Source: Acidianus infernus
GTDB taxonomy: Archaea; Thermoproteota; Thermoprotei_A; Sulfolobales; Sulfolobaceae
Direction of reading: 5' to 3'
Length of the DNA: 64,000 nt
NCBI RefSeq assembly: GCF_009729545.1
Contig: NZ_WFIY01000004.1
Coordinates: forward strand, 284,001-348,000
Of the stretch, positions 28,354-37,631 are shown one piece after another (within the stretch, counting starts at the first letter, position 1; each line of letters begins with the position of its first letter). The translations under genes were made by a program, and so were the position numbers. The notes under the pieces are model-generated. The model saw only the letters and a list, made by a program, of their open reading frames with translations, made no database searches and was not told where the DNA came from.

Positions 28354-29034
28354 ATGGATAAGGCTGATTTACTTTTTAATGCCTATAAAAGTAGGAAAGA
28401 AATTGATCCTTTTGAGGTAAATGAAAAGGAAGCTGAAGAGATATTTAAAAAATTCTCTTCGAGACTAGTAGAAGAAGAAGGGTTAGGAGGATATAAGATC
28501 TCTTTGGTTACGCAAGAACATTTGAAAAGATTCCATGGTAAAGAGCCTATGTATGGCATATTAACTAAACCAATGATAGTATCAGAAAATGAAATAGAGT
28601 TATGGTTTAATCATAATTTTGCTGAAGTTGAAGTAGTATTTTTTGCAGATTCTTGTAGAAATGATAATTTTCCTCAATGTATTAAGGAAACCAGATTAGG
28701 AGTAGAATTACCTGCTACTAGATTTAATACTTGGAATTTGAATGCTTTGCAATTAAAGGCAGACGATTCTGCAGCCGGTAGGCTTTATATAGGAGAAGAA
28801 GTTTCACTACCGATTAAAGGCGTAGAGATGTTAATAAACGATAAACTGGTAGGTCGAGGTGTTCCTAACTTAATTTACGGTGGACCAATGGATATGGTTA
28901 AATGGCTTATCTCAAAAATTGGAGAAGTTAATGGTTATGTATCTTCTGGTGTTTTTATAGGTCCGTTCGAAGTTAAGAAAGGAGACAAGATTACAATATT
29001 AGGTGACGTTAATTTTGAAATAAAGCTAGTCTGA
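28354..29034 (+). CDS. Fumarylacetoacetase/2-keto-4-pentenoate hydratase family protein
   Basis: A 226-residue protein resembling the MhpD branch of the FAH superfamily, which hydrates or decarboxylates 2-oxo acids. Recognisable parts are GGYKISLVTQEHLKRFHGKEP, the acidic VEVVFFAD strand, LPATRFNTWNLNALQLKADDSAAGRL and a C-terminal FIGPFEVKKGDKITI. The usual ExE metal pair is only partly evident (EVEVV), so activity is uncertain. Short monocistronic unit between tRNA-Gly and aglB. Confidence 0.7.
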   Translation: MDKADLLFNAYKSRKEIDPFEVNEKEAEEIFKKFSSRLVEEEGLGGYKISLVTQEHLKRFHGKEPMYGILTKPMIVSENEIELWFNHNFAEVEVVFFADSCRNDNFPQCIKETRLGVELPATRFNTWNLNALQLKADDSAAGRLYIGEEVSLPIKGVEMLINDKLVGRGVPNLIYGGPMDMVKWLISKIGEVNGYVSSGVFIGPFEVKKGDKITILGDVNFEIKLV

Positions 29035-29109
29035 ATTTTAATGTTTGAATATTTTTATTGTATCAACTTCTTGGATTAAGTTTATATTGATATTTACTGA
29101 AATGGGCTT

Positions 29110-31386
29110 ATGCAGTCTACAAAAACGCTAACAAGGATTCTGGGGCATACAAACATCATTGATGCTTTCATAGTTTCAGCGGTAGCACTAGTTTCCATTC
29201 TAATAAGGTCATTAAGTACTCAGTACCCTTTATCAGTAAACGGGTTCGACTCTTGGTACTTATTTTATAATGCGTTATTAATTGCCCAAGCGCACGGTAA
29301 TTGGTATGCAGTACCTCCAGATGCTCATGCTTGGTTCCCTTGGGGGTTTTTCATAGAATTAGATAATACAATAGGATTACCGTTTATTGTTGCACTTCTT
29401 TCTCTGCCTTTCTATTCTACTTATGGCGCTAACGCAGTATATACTGTTACCTTATTCCTATATGTTGCACTTGCTGGTTTAGGGGTAGCAGCAGCTTATG
29501 TTGCTGTTTCCGGGCTGACTAAAAGCAGGATAGGTGGTTTTGTAGCTGCAGCAATAATAGCTGTATCTCCAGCTTTAACTGTTAAGAATATAGTCGGTGG
29601 ATTGCCAAAGACTTCATGGGGAGGAGTATTCGTATTATTTTCAATATATCTATTAAATTATGCTATTGAGAAAAAGAAACCAATTTATGGGGCATTTGCT
29701 GGAGTGCCTCTATTTCTAGCTGAAGTATCATGGGGAGGGTCTACATATATTGATTTAAGCTTGTTAGCTGGAGCTTTCCTACTAATTTTACTTAATAGGA
29801 ACAATGAAGAGACTGCAAAAGCTTATACTCTCATGGCAATAGTTACCGCATTCCTAACCTCTTGGGCACCAAATAGTATTGGATTCCTTTCAGGACTAGC
29901 TCACGGGCTTTCATTGTTAATAATTGGTGCACTACTATTTCTAGACCTTCATTTGAAGAATATCTTACCTAAGGAAATTTCAGATTCTAGAGCATTACTA
30001 ATAACTGCAAGTGCAGTATTCATATTTGTAGTAGCAATAGTAGGTCTCTCATTTTTAGGTGTGACGCCAATTCCTTCAAGATATTATGCAATAGTTAATC
30101 CATTCTATCAAGTTACTGTACCTATCGATAAGACTGTAGCAGAATATATACCTCAGCCAATAACATCGATGATTACTGACTTCGGAATAGCATTATTTCT
30201 TTCAATTATTGGAATGTACTATTTAATAAGAGAAAGTAACCTTGCAGGGCTTTGGTTACTCGTTTTAGGCGTAATAAGTATCTATGGTACTTCAGAACAA
30301 CCTTATCTCTTTAATTATACTGCATACATGATAGCTCCATTAGCTGGTGCAGGAGTATTTTACATTGTAAATAAAACTAAGGAGTATAAAGCAAAAGCTA
30401 TTCCGATATTTGTGCTATCATTAGTTGGAATTTCGCTTGTAGCAGATGCAAGTGCTGCGACAATTATGAGTAATACTCCAAACGAAATAGTAACTTCTGC
30501 TAGTCCATATCCTATAATTAATTATGCTTGGGTATCAGCATTGGATTGGATAAATCAGAAAACTTGTCCTCATGCATTTATATTAAGCTGGTGGGATTAC
30601 GGATATTGGGAGGAAGTTGTAGGGAACAGAAGCGTCATAGACGAAAATAATACACTTAATGGTACCCAGATAAAGCTCATGGCTGAGATGTTCTTAAATA
30701 ATGAGACTTTTGCAGCAACAGTACTAGAAAAAGATTTTCACTTATATCCTTATGGCAATCCTAATTATACTATCCCAGTTTACATAATAGCCTACGATGC
30801 AGTAACTTTAGTTAATTCAAGTAGCGGAGAAGAATGGTATATAGGTTATCCATCAGATTTGGGTGGAGAGTTTTTAGGATATACGACATCCTTAGGAGAT
30901 ATAGGTAAGGCGATGGGTGCAATGACAGTAATCGCAGGATATCCAATAAATGAATATCTGAACACCAGTCTTATCACCTCTGAAATTTCATGCTTAAATT
31001 CTACTTTAGGTAGAATAGCAAAATACGATCCAAGCGTTGCAAATGAATTAAACGAACTCTCAAGCATTATAGGCCAAGCATATCCACTTGCGTGGACTTC
31101 AAAGGCGTATAACTCATTAATTGTTAACATGTTTGCTGAAGCTTTAGAAGGAACAGGATATCCAGTGATAGCACCATTTAGTAGTAAATTAGAATTTACT
31201 ATGAGTGGTTTACAAACAACACCAGGAACTCCGTTCCCAGAAATTCATATGATTTACTTCCAACCAGTCTATGTAGCATTATTCCCGTGGGTTAGAGGGC
31301 CTAATTATGAAACATATATAATGGTCATGATATACCAGTTTGTACAGCCTGGGACAATAATTCCAGAATGCGTTTATTATGGATAA
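29110..31386 (+). CDS. aglB: Dolichyl-phosphooligosaccharide-protein glycotransferase AglB
   Basis: STT3/AglB oligosaccharyltransferase for N-glycosylation of exported proteins such as the S-layer. The 758-residue protein has an N-terminal membrane region with about 13 segments (roughly 15-440), the first-loop acidic motif NGFDSWY (metal binding), and a C-terminal extracytoplasmic domain holding the WWDYG signature at residues 494-498. Several N-x-S/T sequons lie in its own C-terminal domain. Length is as expected for crenarchaeal AglB. It stands alone. Confidence 0.95.
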   Translation: MQSTKTLTRILGHTNIIDAFIVSAVALVSILIRSLSTQYPLSVNGFDSWYLFYNALLIAQAHGNWYAVPPDAHAWFPWGFFIELDNTIGLPFIVALLSLPFYSTYGANAVYTVTLFLYVALAGLGVAAAYVAVSGLTKSRIGGFVAAAIIAVSPALTVKNIVGGLPKTSWGGVFVLFSIYLLNYAIEKKKPIYGAFAGVPLFLAEVSWGGSTYIDLSLLAGAFLLILLNRNNEETAKAYTLMAIVTAFLTSWAPNSIGFLSGLAHGLSLLIIGALLFLDLHLKNILPKEISDSRALLITASAVFIFVVAIVGLSFLGVTPIPSRYYAIVNPFYQVTVPIDKTVAEYIPQPITSMITDFGIALFLSIIGMYYLIRESNLAGLWLLVLGVISIYGTSEQPYLFNYTAYMIAPLAGAGVFYIVNKTKEYKAKAIPIFVLSLVGISLVADASAATIMSNTPNEIVTSASPYPIINYAWVSALDWINQKTCPHAFILSWWDYGYWEEVVGNRSVIDENNTLNGTQIKLMAEMFLNNETFAATVLEKDFHLYPYGNPNYTIPVYIIAYDAVTLVNSSSGEEWYIGYPSDLGGEFLGYTTSLGDIGKAMGAMTVIAGYPINEYLNTSLITSEISCLNSTLGRIAKYDPSVANELNELSSIIGQAYPLAWTSKAYNSLIVNMFAEALEGTGYPVIAPFSSKLEFTMSGLQTTPGTPFPEIHMIYFQPVYVALFPWVRGPNYETYIMVMIYQFVQPGTIIPECVYYG

Positions 31387-31396
31387 AACAAATTTT

Positions 31397-31567
31397 TTAG
31401 CAATTTAATTTAATACCTTTTTTGGCCTCTATTCTGTATTTTACGTATTTATCTTCTGGAGAAAATCGTGGAGGATGAGGCACTATAGTTGGGGTATTAC
31501 ATTTAGGACATTTTTCTTGAAAGGTGTAAGTTCCATCTACTGGACATTTTCTTATTAGCCAGGTCAT
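31397..31567 (-). CDS. nop10: H/ACA RNP protein Nop10 (56 aa)
   Basis: Read directly from the minus strand: ATG at 31565-31567 overlapping the aIF2 alpha TGA, 56 residues beginning MTWLIRKCPVDGTYTFQEKC. Two Cys pairs (KCPVDGTYT...KCPKC) form the zinc ribbon, followed by the conserved PHPPRFSPEDKY linker and a short C-terminal helix, exactly the Nop10 layout. It is a scaffold subunit of the Cbf5 pseudouridine synthase H/ACA particle. Gene order aIF2 alpha-Nop10 is common in archaea. Confidence 0.95.
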   Translation of the reverse strand: MTWLIRKCPVDGTYTFQEKCPKCNTPTIVPHPPRFSPEDKYVKYRIEAKKGIKLNC

Positions 31568-32352
31568 TTTTGTACACTTATTTCTACTCCTTCTTCCTTA
31601 GCAATTTCTTGGAGTTTTTCTATGATAGAATTTAATCTTTCTGCAACAGCTTTAGGTTCAGTGCCAGTTACATCAACCCTATATCTAGGAGCACCTATTG
31701 TGTAAATCTTTATTGTAAAATCAGTATCTTCTTCTCCTTCTACTGCCTTTCCGAATAAACTCCTAATTTTTTCTACTCCGTTTGGATCTAGCGTTTTAAC
31801 TACAACAACTTTTGATTCTTTTACTTTCTTTTCTTCGCTATGTTTGGAAGCTTCTTCTATTAGCGGTTTTATCCATATCTCCGGAACTCCAGCATCTCTC
31901 AATATTTTATCTCCTTCCTTTACTGCTTTTTGTAACGCATCAAAAACATCTCCATATTTGCTTTCTAATTTCCAGGCAACTTGTTCCCAAGCTTCTTTTT
32001 CCGTCTTCCCCAGTTTTTGTGAAACTATCTCAAGGATTTTGTCTGTTTTTTGTAGTTTTTTCCATTCGGCGTTCTTTTTCCTTCTTTCGTCGTCATTAAC
32101 TTTCTTTAAAGATACGTCAACTGTTCCTTTCTTTCTATCTACACGAATAACTTTAACTACTATTTTCCTTCCTTCTTTTATAACATCACGAATATTTTTA
32201 ACCCATCTAGTACTTATTTCACTCCAAGGTAAGAACGCTTGTAAATTTCCATACTCGTCAAGAGTAACATAACTTCCGTAATCAAAAACTTGTTTAACAG
32301 TTGCAATTAAAATATCTCCTTCTCTTGGAAGAGGATGCTTATTATATATCAT
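31564..32352 (-). CDS. eif2a: Translation initiation factor aIF2 subunit alpha
   Basis: The 262-residue alpha subunit of aIF2, which delivers initiator tRNA. Domain 1 (1-85) is an S1 OB fold (GDILIATVKQVFDYGSYVTLDEYGN, ISTRWVKNIRDVIKEG). Domain 2 is helical (90-170). Domain 3 is alpha/beta (175-262), which binds the gamma subunit (KVVVVKTLDPNGVEKI). It lies between eS27 and Nop10, a classical archaeal order. Confidence 0.96.
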   Translation of the reverse strand: MIYNKHPLPREGDILIATVKQVFDYGSYVTLDEYGNLQAFLPWSEISTRWVKNIRDVIKEGRKIVVKVIRVDRKKGTVDVSLKKVNDDERRKKNAEWKKLQKTDKILEIVSQKLGKTEKEAWEQVAWKLESKYGDVFDALQKAVKEGDKILRDAGVPEIWIKPLIEEASKHSEEKKVKESKVVVVKTLDPNGVEKIRSLFGKAVEGEEDTDFTIKIYTIGAPRYRVDVTGTEPKAVAERLNSIIEKLQEIAKEEGVEISVQK

Positions 32353-32353
32353 T

Positions 32354-32551
32354 TTAACCCAGTTCTTTAATTATCTCGCCAACTATTTTTGCTTTACCAC
32401 CAGTAGGATAAGCCAGCTGTGTTCCGCAAGCTAAGCACCTTACTGGGAAAGTCGCATGGCTAAAAATCACTTGCTCGTTACCGCAATTAGTACATTTTAC
32501 TCTTATGAATTTTCCTTTAGGTTCTGGAATTAAGATCTTAGTTTTCTTCAT
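32354..32551 (-). CDS. rps27e: Small ribosomal subunit protein eS27
   Basis: A 65-residue zinc-ribbon ribosomal protein with VKCTNCGNEQVIFSHAT (Cys-x2-Cys) and VRCLACGTQLAYPTGGKA (Cys-x2-Cys), the S27e signature. It overlaps the eL42 stop by 1 nt and precedes aIF2 alpha. Confidence 0.96.
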   Translation of the reverse strand: MKKTKILIPEPKGKFIRVKCTNCGNEQVIFSHATFPVRCLACGTQLAYPTGGKAKIVGEIIKELG

Positions 32552-32838
32552 TACTTAGCCACCTCTACTATCTCCACCTTCTTTATTCTTATTCCAGGCT
32601 TCATTATTACGTAACCGCATTTAGTGCACTTTAACATTAATACTGCTTTTTTAGTTACTTTTGCGAACCTTTTTTGCTCTGGCTTTCTTTGACCTCCATA
32701 TCCTAAGTTCTTCCTATCATATCTTCTTTGTCCTTCAGCTAGAGTCCTTCTTTTCCCTCCTTTATAAAGAGATACTGAGTGGGGTGTATGAGTTTTGCAT
32801 TTTGGGCAATATGTATTTATCGTCTTGGGAACTTTCAT
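32551..32838 (-). CDS. rpl44e: Large ribosomal subunit protein eL42 (L44e)
   Basis: A 95-residue basic protein with a four-Cys zinc ribbon (YCPKCKTHTPH near the start; LKCTKCGYV near the end) and the RRYDRKNLGYGGQ stretch of L44e. The start ATG at 32838 is preferred over the in-frame GTG at 32847: MKVPKTINTYC is the family N-terminus, and a GTGAT ribosome site lies 5 nt upstream. Confidence 0.95.
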   Translation of the reverse strand: MKVPKTINTYCPKCKTHTPHSVSLYKGGKRRTLAEGQRRYDRKNLGYGGQRKPEQKRFAKVTKKAVLMLKCTKCGYVIMKPGIRIKKVEIVEVAK

Positions 32839-32847
32839 AAATATCAC

Positions 32848-33294
32848 TTAGCTTACTATTTTACACGGAGTTATATATTCTGCGGTCCATAAAGCTAGTG
32901 CTTTTTGTAAATCAAGAAAGATTAAATCTCCTTTCTTTAGCTCCATACTGTTTATTATGGTGTCCTTTATAACTTTACACAAGATTTTACCATCGTTAAA
33001 TATCAGATTACCGCTCAGTAATGAAATGTAAAGTTCCTTAATTTTATCCAGGATATTAAATACAAATTCATCAAATCCTTTTCCTTTATGATTATCCTCA
33101 AGATATTTGCCCAGTCTGACTTCAAATAGTGACTCTGCTAGCTCTTCATAAACCTTTATTTCATTCTTATGGACTTCATCGTCATAACTTATCCTTATCT
33201 TTGCTAAAGTTTGAGAAATCTTCTGAACATCTGAAATTAAGATTTCTATAGGAGTTTCCGACGAAATTTCCTTATTAAGTATCTCATCTAACAT
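32848..33294 (-). CDS. gins15: GINS complex subunit Gins15 (Gins51)
   Basis: A 148-residue, mostly helical protein, assigned as the Sla5/Psf1-like GINS subunit from helix pattern and context: it directly follows priS (11-nt overlap), as in other Sulfolobales. The C-terminal part (KKGDLIFLDLQKALALWTAEYI) resembles the small B domain of GINS51 proteins. GINS binds the MCM helicase and the RecJ/Cdc45-like protein at the replication fork; a candidate for the latter is encoded at 52.1-53.2 kb. Confidence 0.75.
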   Translation of the reverse strand: MLDEILNKEISSETPIEILISDVQKISQTLAKIRISYDDEVHKNEIKVYEELAESLFEVRLGKYLEDNHKGKGFDEFVFNILDKIKELYISLLSGNLIFNDGKILCKVIKDTIINSMELKKGDLIFLDLQKALALWTAEYITPCKIVS

Positions 33295-34252
33295 ATAACT
33301 TCACTTCTCCTAAACCTTTTAAATGTGCATAAACTCCTATAGATGCATCTAACTTTATGGGAATACCTCTAGAAAATTCTATGTTTTCACCTAATATTTG
33401 AAATTTACCAGATATATAAGGTAAAAATGTAACGTAACCAGAAAAAGGCGATAAAGAAGTAGAAAATTCAAAATCGTTTTCTATTTTTCTTACTAACAGC
33501 CCAGATTTGCCGTGTATTGAATTGGGAATCCTAAATAATCTTTTTATATCTATGGTTACCTCCTCATCTAGAATTACTCCTTGAATTCCTTTAGCTTTTC
33601 TTCCAGCCCATCCTGGATCTGTTGGTAATGCTGAAGAATACTTAGGAACTCCAATACCCTTTATATAATTAACTATTTCTTTTCTGTCTTCAGAATCCAA
33701 TAGAGCACAGTCTCCGCTACATCTTACGTAAACGTGAAAACCCCTATTTCCAGAGAAATATAGTTCGGGATTTAAACCAAAATCATCTTTTAAAATATCC
33801 TTGATTATTAGAGCGTTTTCTAATGCTTTATTTATACAACCAGAAGTTATCTCAGCAAATTCCACAGTTTCAACGTTATCTTTAGGACATTTTTCTCCAT
33901 CAACTTCAGAGCCGCACACTGGGCAAAAGTTTATCTTTCTTATCTCACATAATTCATCTGCATCTATATCAAACTGTAAGTCTGCCCCCATCCACCCTTT
34001 TTCGTCCATTTCTTTTGCTGAGGGTATTTGATATTTTGCTGTAGAATAAAATAAATGTAAAGGAAGATTTTCAAGTATGAAATTTCTTAGCTCTAGAGGA
34101 GAGGAAAAAGATAAATGTCTAACATATGTATCTTTACCAAAAGGTTGTATCGCGAATTCTCTTAATTCCATATCATTAGGTAATTCAAGTTCTGCTTTTT
34201 CATAATATGATTTGAATAACATTAAAATAATTTTATTCAACTCTTGGTGCAA
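33284..34252 (-). CDS. priS: DNA primase catalytic subunit PriS
   Basis: Small catalytic subunit of the archaeal-eukaryotic primase, about 322 residues. DLQFDIDADEL carries the metal-binding Asp pair, CPVCGSEVDGEKC is the zinc knuckle, and SGNRGFHVYVR and GWAGRKAKG are family motifs. Start is set at TTG 34252 (giving MHQELNK): a GGTGA site lies 8 nt upstream and this matches the usual family N-terminus. The ATG at 34288 would add 12 residues encoded inside the PCNA gene. Overlaps gins15 downstream. Confidence 0.93.
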   Translation of the reverse strand: MHQELNKIILMLFKSYYEKAELELPNDMELREFAIQPFGKDTYVRHLSFSSPLELRNFILENLPLHLFYSTAKYQIPSAKEMDEKGWMGADLQFDIDADELCEIRKINFCPVCGSEVDGEKCPKDNVETVEFAEITSGCINKALENALIIKDILKDDFGLNPELYFSGNRGFHVYVRCSGDCALLDSEDRKEIVNYIKGIGVPKYSSALPTDPGWAGRKAKGIQGVILDEEVTIDIKRLFRIPNSIHGKSGLLVRKIENDFEFSTSLSPFSGYVTFLPYISGKFQILGENIEFSRGIPIKLDASIGVYAHLKGLGEVKLYVR

Positions 34253-34967
34253 TATAAAACTCACCGTATCCTCCTTGGGGCAATTCATAATGAAGCTTTA
34301 GCGGTATCTGGGAACCAAAGTACAACTCCATAGTGTCCGAAGCTTTTCTCATTTTTGTAGTATTTAATACGTATTCCATACCGTATGTTGACTTTGCATC
34401 ATTTCCACTTGCCTCTAATAGTGCTCCGTTATCTGTTGAAAGTTCTACTTTAGATTCTCCCATGTCTCCTTCTACAGAAAGATATAGTTTTCCTCCTTCA
34501 GAACTTACTGTTAATGTATCGCCTAAATCTGCTAAACCGTCTATAACGTCTGAGAAAGTTACTGTGAGCATTTTTGCCTTAAATGGAAATTCTAAGTTTA
34601 GAGACGGATTTTTTTGTTCTTCCATAGATAGTAAAGGTAATGAAAATATCCTTTGGAAGGATCCTTCAATTATTATCTTAAGATTACTTCCATCTGTTTC
34701 AAAGCTTAATGTATCGTCTTTCTTTACCCTTGCTAATATTGATGATAGATCTTCTAAGTTTATTCCTATCACTTCTTTATCTTTAGATTCATAATTTTCA
34801 AAATATCTAGCAGGCAAAAATATATCTAAGAATACTACTCTAGAAGGATCTATTCCGTTTATTCTTATTCCGTCATTAGTTGAAACTATAGCACCTTCAT
34901 CCATAAATTCTGATATTGTTTTTATTATGTATACAAATGCAGGAGCGTCAAGAGCCTTGAATTTCAT
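34233..34967 (-). CDS. pcn: DNA polymerase sliding clamp PCNA (probably PCNA2)
   Basis: A 244-residue sliding clamp with two PCNA folds (1-120, 125-244): MKFKALDAPAFVYIIKTISEF, NGIDPSRVVFLDIFLPARYFENY, the interdomain region near LSMEEQKNPSLNLEF, and the C-terminal PLKLHYELPQGGYGEFYIAPRVE. Sulfolobales use heterotrimers of PCNA1-3. The PCNA-priS-gins15 order fits the PCNA2 position, so that subunit is inferred from context. Confidence 0.93.
   Translation of the reverse strand: MKFKALDAPAFVYIIKTISEFMDEGAIVSTNDGIRINGIDPSRVVFLDIFLPARYFENYESKDKEVIGINLEDLSSILARVKKDDTLSFETDGSNLKIIIEGSFQRIFSLPLLSMEEQKNPSLNLEFPFKAKMLTVTFSDVIDGLADLGDTLTVSSEGGKLYLSVEGDMGESKVELSTDNGALLEASGNDAKSTYGMEYVLNTTKMRKASDTMELYFGSQIPLKLHYELPQGGYGEFYIAPRVE
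34261..34265 (-). promoter_or_regulatory. Ribosome binding site GGTGA deciding the priS start
   Basis: GGTGA inside the PCNA 3' end, 8 nt before TTG 34252. It supports the shorter PriS over the ATG at 34288. Confidence 0.5.
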
Positions 34968-35007
34968 AATTAAGAATAGTAAATCTAAAGTTTAAAACTT
35001 GTTAAGC

Positions 35008-35775
35008 TCAAAGTCTAGGAGAGTTCTCTTCTGTTAAATAATCTTCTCCACCAGCAAATATCCTTTGTAATTCTGCATAAAGTTCGTCAAACCCTTCATC
35101 GTTTGTGGAAGAGACTGGAACTGGTGCAGAGTCAAGGCTTTCTATTAAGGTTTTTACTAACTCGAAGGAATAATCGTCAACTTCACCTAATCTATCTATT
35201 AGTTCTTCTCCGTTACTCCAGTTTTTTATTTCTTCTAATTCCTTAGGCGTCAAAAGGTCTATTTTTGATAAAACATTAACTTGAGGTAAGTTCATTCTAA
35301 ACCGTATTGCACTAGATAGAAGTAATAAAGATACGTAAGTTCTAGCCTCTCTTGCAAGGAATGAGTCCATTAAAAATACGTTTGCTGCCTTATTATCTCC
35401 AACTATTAATGATGAAATAAGTCTTCCAGTATCTCTATATGCAAAGAGTTCAACCTGGCCCGGAGTATCTATTAATACATAGTTAGCTTCTATTTCACTG
35501 ACCTCATTTTTTATTTCTACGGCTTTAGTCATTAGTAGATCTATTGAGGCTATTAAGGAAGAATTAGGACCTAATCCATATTTTTCCATAACTTCAAACG
35601 CGTCTACATAATCCCTTACATCAAAATCTGGAGTGTATGGGAGTTTTTCTACTGCCGGATCTAAATTTATGACCGCTGTATCTAACTCTTGGTCAAGTAA
35701 ATAATCTTGAAATTCCTTAACTAAAGTAGTCTTACCAGAGCCCGCTGTTCCAGTGAAGAAAATATAGTACATCAT
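35008..35775 (-). CDS. GPN-loop GTPase
   Basis: A 255-residue GTPase of the Gpn family, whose eukaryotic members assist RNA polymerase II assembly. P-loop GTAGSGKTT (8-16), DTPGQVELFAYRD (G3), SKIDLLTP (G4) and the hallmark GPN triad in KYGLGPNSS are all present. It may be a dimer, as in other archaeal GPN proteins. Divergent from prs with a 48-nt gap. Confidence 0.93.
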   Translation of the reverse strand: MMYYIFFTGTAGSGKTTLVKEFQDYLLDQELDTAVINLDPAVEKLPYTPDFDVRDYVDAFEVMEKYGLGPNSSLIASIDLLMTKAVEIKNEVSEIEANYVLIDTPGQVELFAYRDTGRLISSLIVGDNKAANVFLMDSFLAREARTYVSLLLLSSAIRFRMNLPQVNVLSKIDLLTPKELEEIKNWSNGEELIDRLGEVDDYSFELVKTLIESLDSAPVPVSSTNDEGFDELYAELQRIFAGGEDYLTEENSPRL

Positions 35776-35823
35776 ATTAACTTGACTTTTAATCTTAAAA
35801 ACTCTGTCTAATACCTATAACTA

Positions 35824-36702
35824 ATGATTATTGTAGGAGGACCAGCCTCAAACGGTATAGACGAAAAGCTTTCAGAGATGCTTAATGTGAAGCTTATAAA
35901 AGCAGAACATAAGATTTTTCCTGACGGAGAATCTTATATTAGAATTCCTGAAAGTGTTAGAGGAGAAGAAGTAGCAATAGTCCAGTCTACTTACTATCCT
36001 CAAGATAAGCATTTGATAGAATTACTTTTAATGATAGAAGCAGTAAAAAATTTAGGTGCAAGTAAAATTATTTCTATAATTCCATATTTAGCTTACGCAA
36101 GACAGGACAGAAGATTTAAAGACGGAGAAGCATTAAGTCTTAAAATAGTCCTAAACCTTATTTACGAGAGCGGTAGTGACGAATTAATTACGGTAGAACC
36201 TCATAAACCTGACGCAGTAATTTCATATTTTAAAGGTAATGTTAAAATAGTGGATCCAACCCCTGCTTTAGCTAGAGAAATTAAAAAGGAGGTAGAAAAT
36301 CCTTTTATATTAGCTCCGGACCGCGGTGCTTTAGAAAGGGCTGAAAGGCTCGCTAAGGAGCTCAATTCTCCTTATTCTCATATTGAAAAAGAAAGAGATA
36401 GAACTACTGGGGAAGTGAGAATTAAGGAAGCCCCTCATTTAGATTTACATGGAAAGGACGTTGTGCTTATAGACGATATAATAAGTACTGGAGGAACTTT
36501 AGCCCAAGCTTCTCAGCTTTCTTACAATTTAGGTGCTAGAAAAGTAATAGCTGCAGCAACTCATGTATTATTAGTTAATGACGCTTACGATAAGCTCACT
36601 AGAGCAGGAATAAAATCAATTATAGGGACCAATACTATAAAAGTTGAGAATAAAAATGTTAAAATTGCAGACATTTCAGACCTTATAGCTGTTAAACTAT
36701 GA
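35824..36702 (+). CDS. prs: Ribose-phosphate pyrophosphokinase
   Basis: Makes PRPP from ribose-5-phosphate and ATP. The 292-residue archaeal-length enzyme has FPDGESYIRIP, the flexible-loop region ARQDRRFKDGE, APDRGALERAERLA and the PRPP-binding VVLIDDIISTGGTL. PRPP feeds the nicotinate phosphoribosyltransferase and beta-RFAP synthase homologue encoded in this window. It overlaps the next gene by 4 nt. Confidence 0.96.
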   Translation: MIIVGGPASNGIDEKLSEMLNVKLIKAEHKIFPDGESYIRIPESVRGEEVAIVQSTYYPQDKHLIELLLMIEAVKNLGASKIISIIPYLAYARQDRRFKDGEALSLKIVLNLIYESGSDELITVEPHKPDAVISYFKGNVKIVDPTPALAREIKKEVENPFILAPDRGALERAERLAKELNSPYSHIEKERDRTTGEVRIKEAPHLDLHGKDVVLIDDIISTGGTLAQASQLSYNLGARKVIAAATHVLLVNDAYDKLTRAGIKSIIGTNTIKVENKNVKIADISDLIAVKL

Positions 36703-37631
36703 AATATGCAATATTAAGTGCAGACGAGCTTTTTATATCATTAGCCGAGCTTAAAGCCCTACTAAAGAGGCCTTTTTCTTACGTTACTGGGGTTGCAATA
36801 TTCGACGGAGAAGCTAAAAACATTGCAAGGAGATCTTCTACAATTAAGGCAATAGGCGAAATTCTAGCAATTTCCGACAATCCAAAGGATATAAATGACG
36901 CTCTTAAAGGTAAATGCTTTAGTATAAAACCTAACGTTATTATGAACTCAGACAAGGATTTATTTCCAGTTCTATATAAAGAAATAGTAGATGGCATACA
37001 ATTTAGTAAAAAGTGTGATAAGCTCGATTTAATATTTACTGACGGCATTATCCTAGCTGGAATTAGGCAAGAAGAGAGAGACTCAAAAAGCCTTCAAGCT
37101 CACGCTAAAAAACCATATTCTCAATCTGGAACCATGGACGCATACACCTCAAGGCTTTTAGTCAATTTAGCCAATCCAGATAAGACAATCCTTGATCCTT
37201 TTGCAGGTGTAGGTTCTATATTAATTGAGGCATCTTGGTTAGGATATGATTGTATAGGAGGAGACATTGATAGTAAAATGATAGAGAAAACAAAGTATAA
37301 CCTAAAGTATTTTAATTATGAATGTCAAATTATTCAAGAAGATATAAGTAATTTGCCTATTAAGGAAAACTCTGTAGACGCAATTGTTACCGATCCTCCT
37401 TATGGTAGATCAGTTAATGCTAGAGATGTTAAATTTGATGAATTATATGAGTCACTTTTCTTTAATTCTGCAGAGATCCTAAAGAAAGGTGGAAAATTAG
37501 TTTTTGCTACAGATTCTAAGTTTGACTGGAGGGATAAAATTAAAAGTTCTGGATTAAAAGTTGATTCCATTCATTTCATTTATTTACATAAAAGCCTATC
37601 GAGAGGAATATACGTGGTGGAAAAACCTTGA
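36699..37631 (+). CDS. tRNA guanosine-N2 methyltransferase (Trm11/Trm-G10 type)
   Basis: A 310-residue protein with an N-terminal THUMP-like RNA-binding region (1-140) and a SAM-dependent domain with LDPFAGVGSILIEA (motif I) and TDPPYGRS (motif IV, N-methylation). AHAKKPYSQSGTMDA is the linker motif typical of Trm-G10 enzymes, which form m2G or m2,2G at tRNA position 10. Overlaps prs and RNase Z, so the three form one operon. Confidence 0.85.
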   Translation: MKYAILSADELFISLAELKALLKRPFSYVTGVAIFDGEAKNIARRSSTIKAIGEILAISDNPKDINDALKGKCFSIKPNVIMNSDKDLFPVLYKEIVDGIQFSKKCDKLDLIFTDGIILAGIRQEERDSKSLQAHAKKPYSQSGTMDAYTSRLLVNLANPDKTILDPFAGVGSILIEASWLGYDCIGGDIDSKMIEKTKYNLKYFNYECQIIQEDISNLPIKENSVDAIVTDPPYGRSVNARDVKFDELYESLFFNSAEILKKGGKLVFATDSKFDWRDKIKSSGLKVDSIHFIYLHKSLSRGIYVVEKP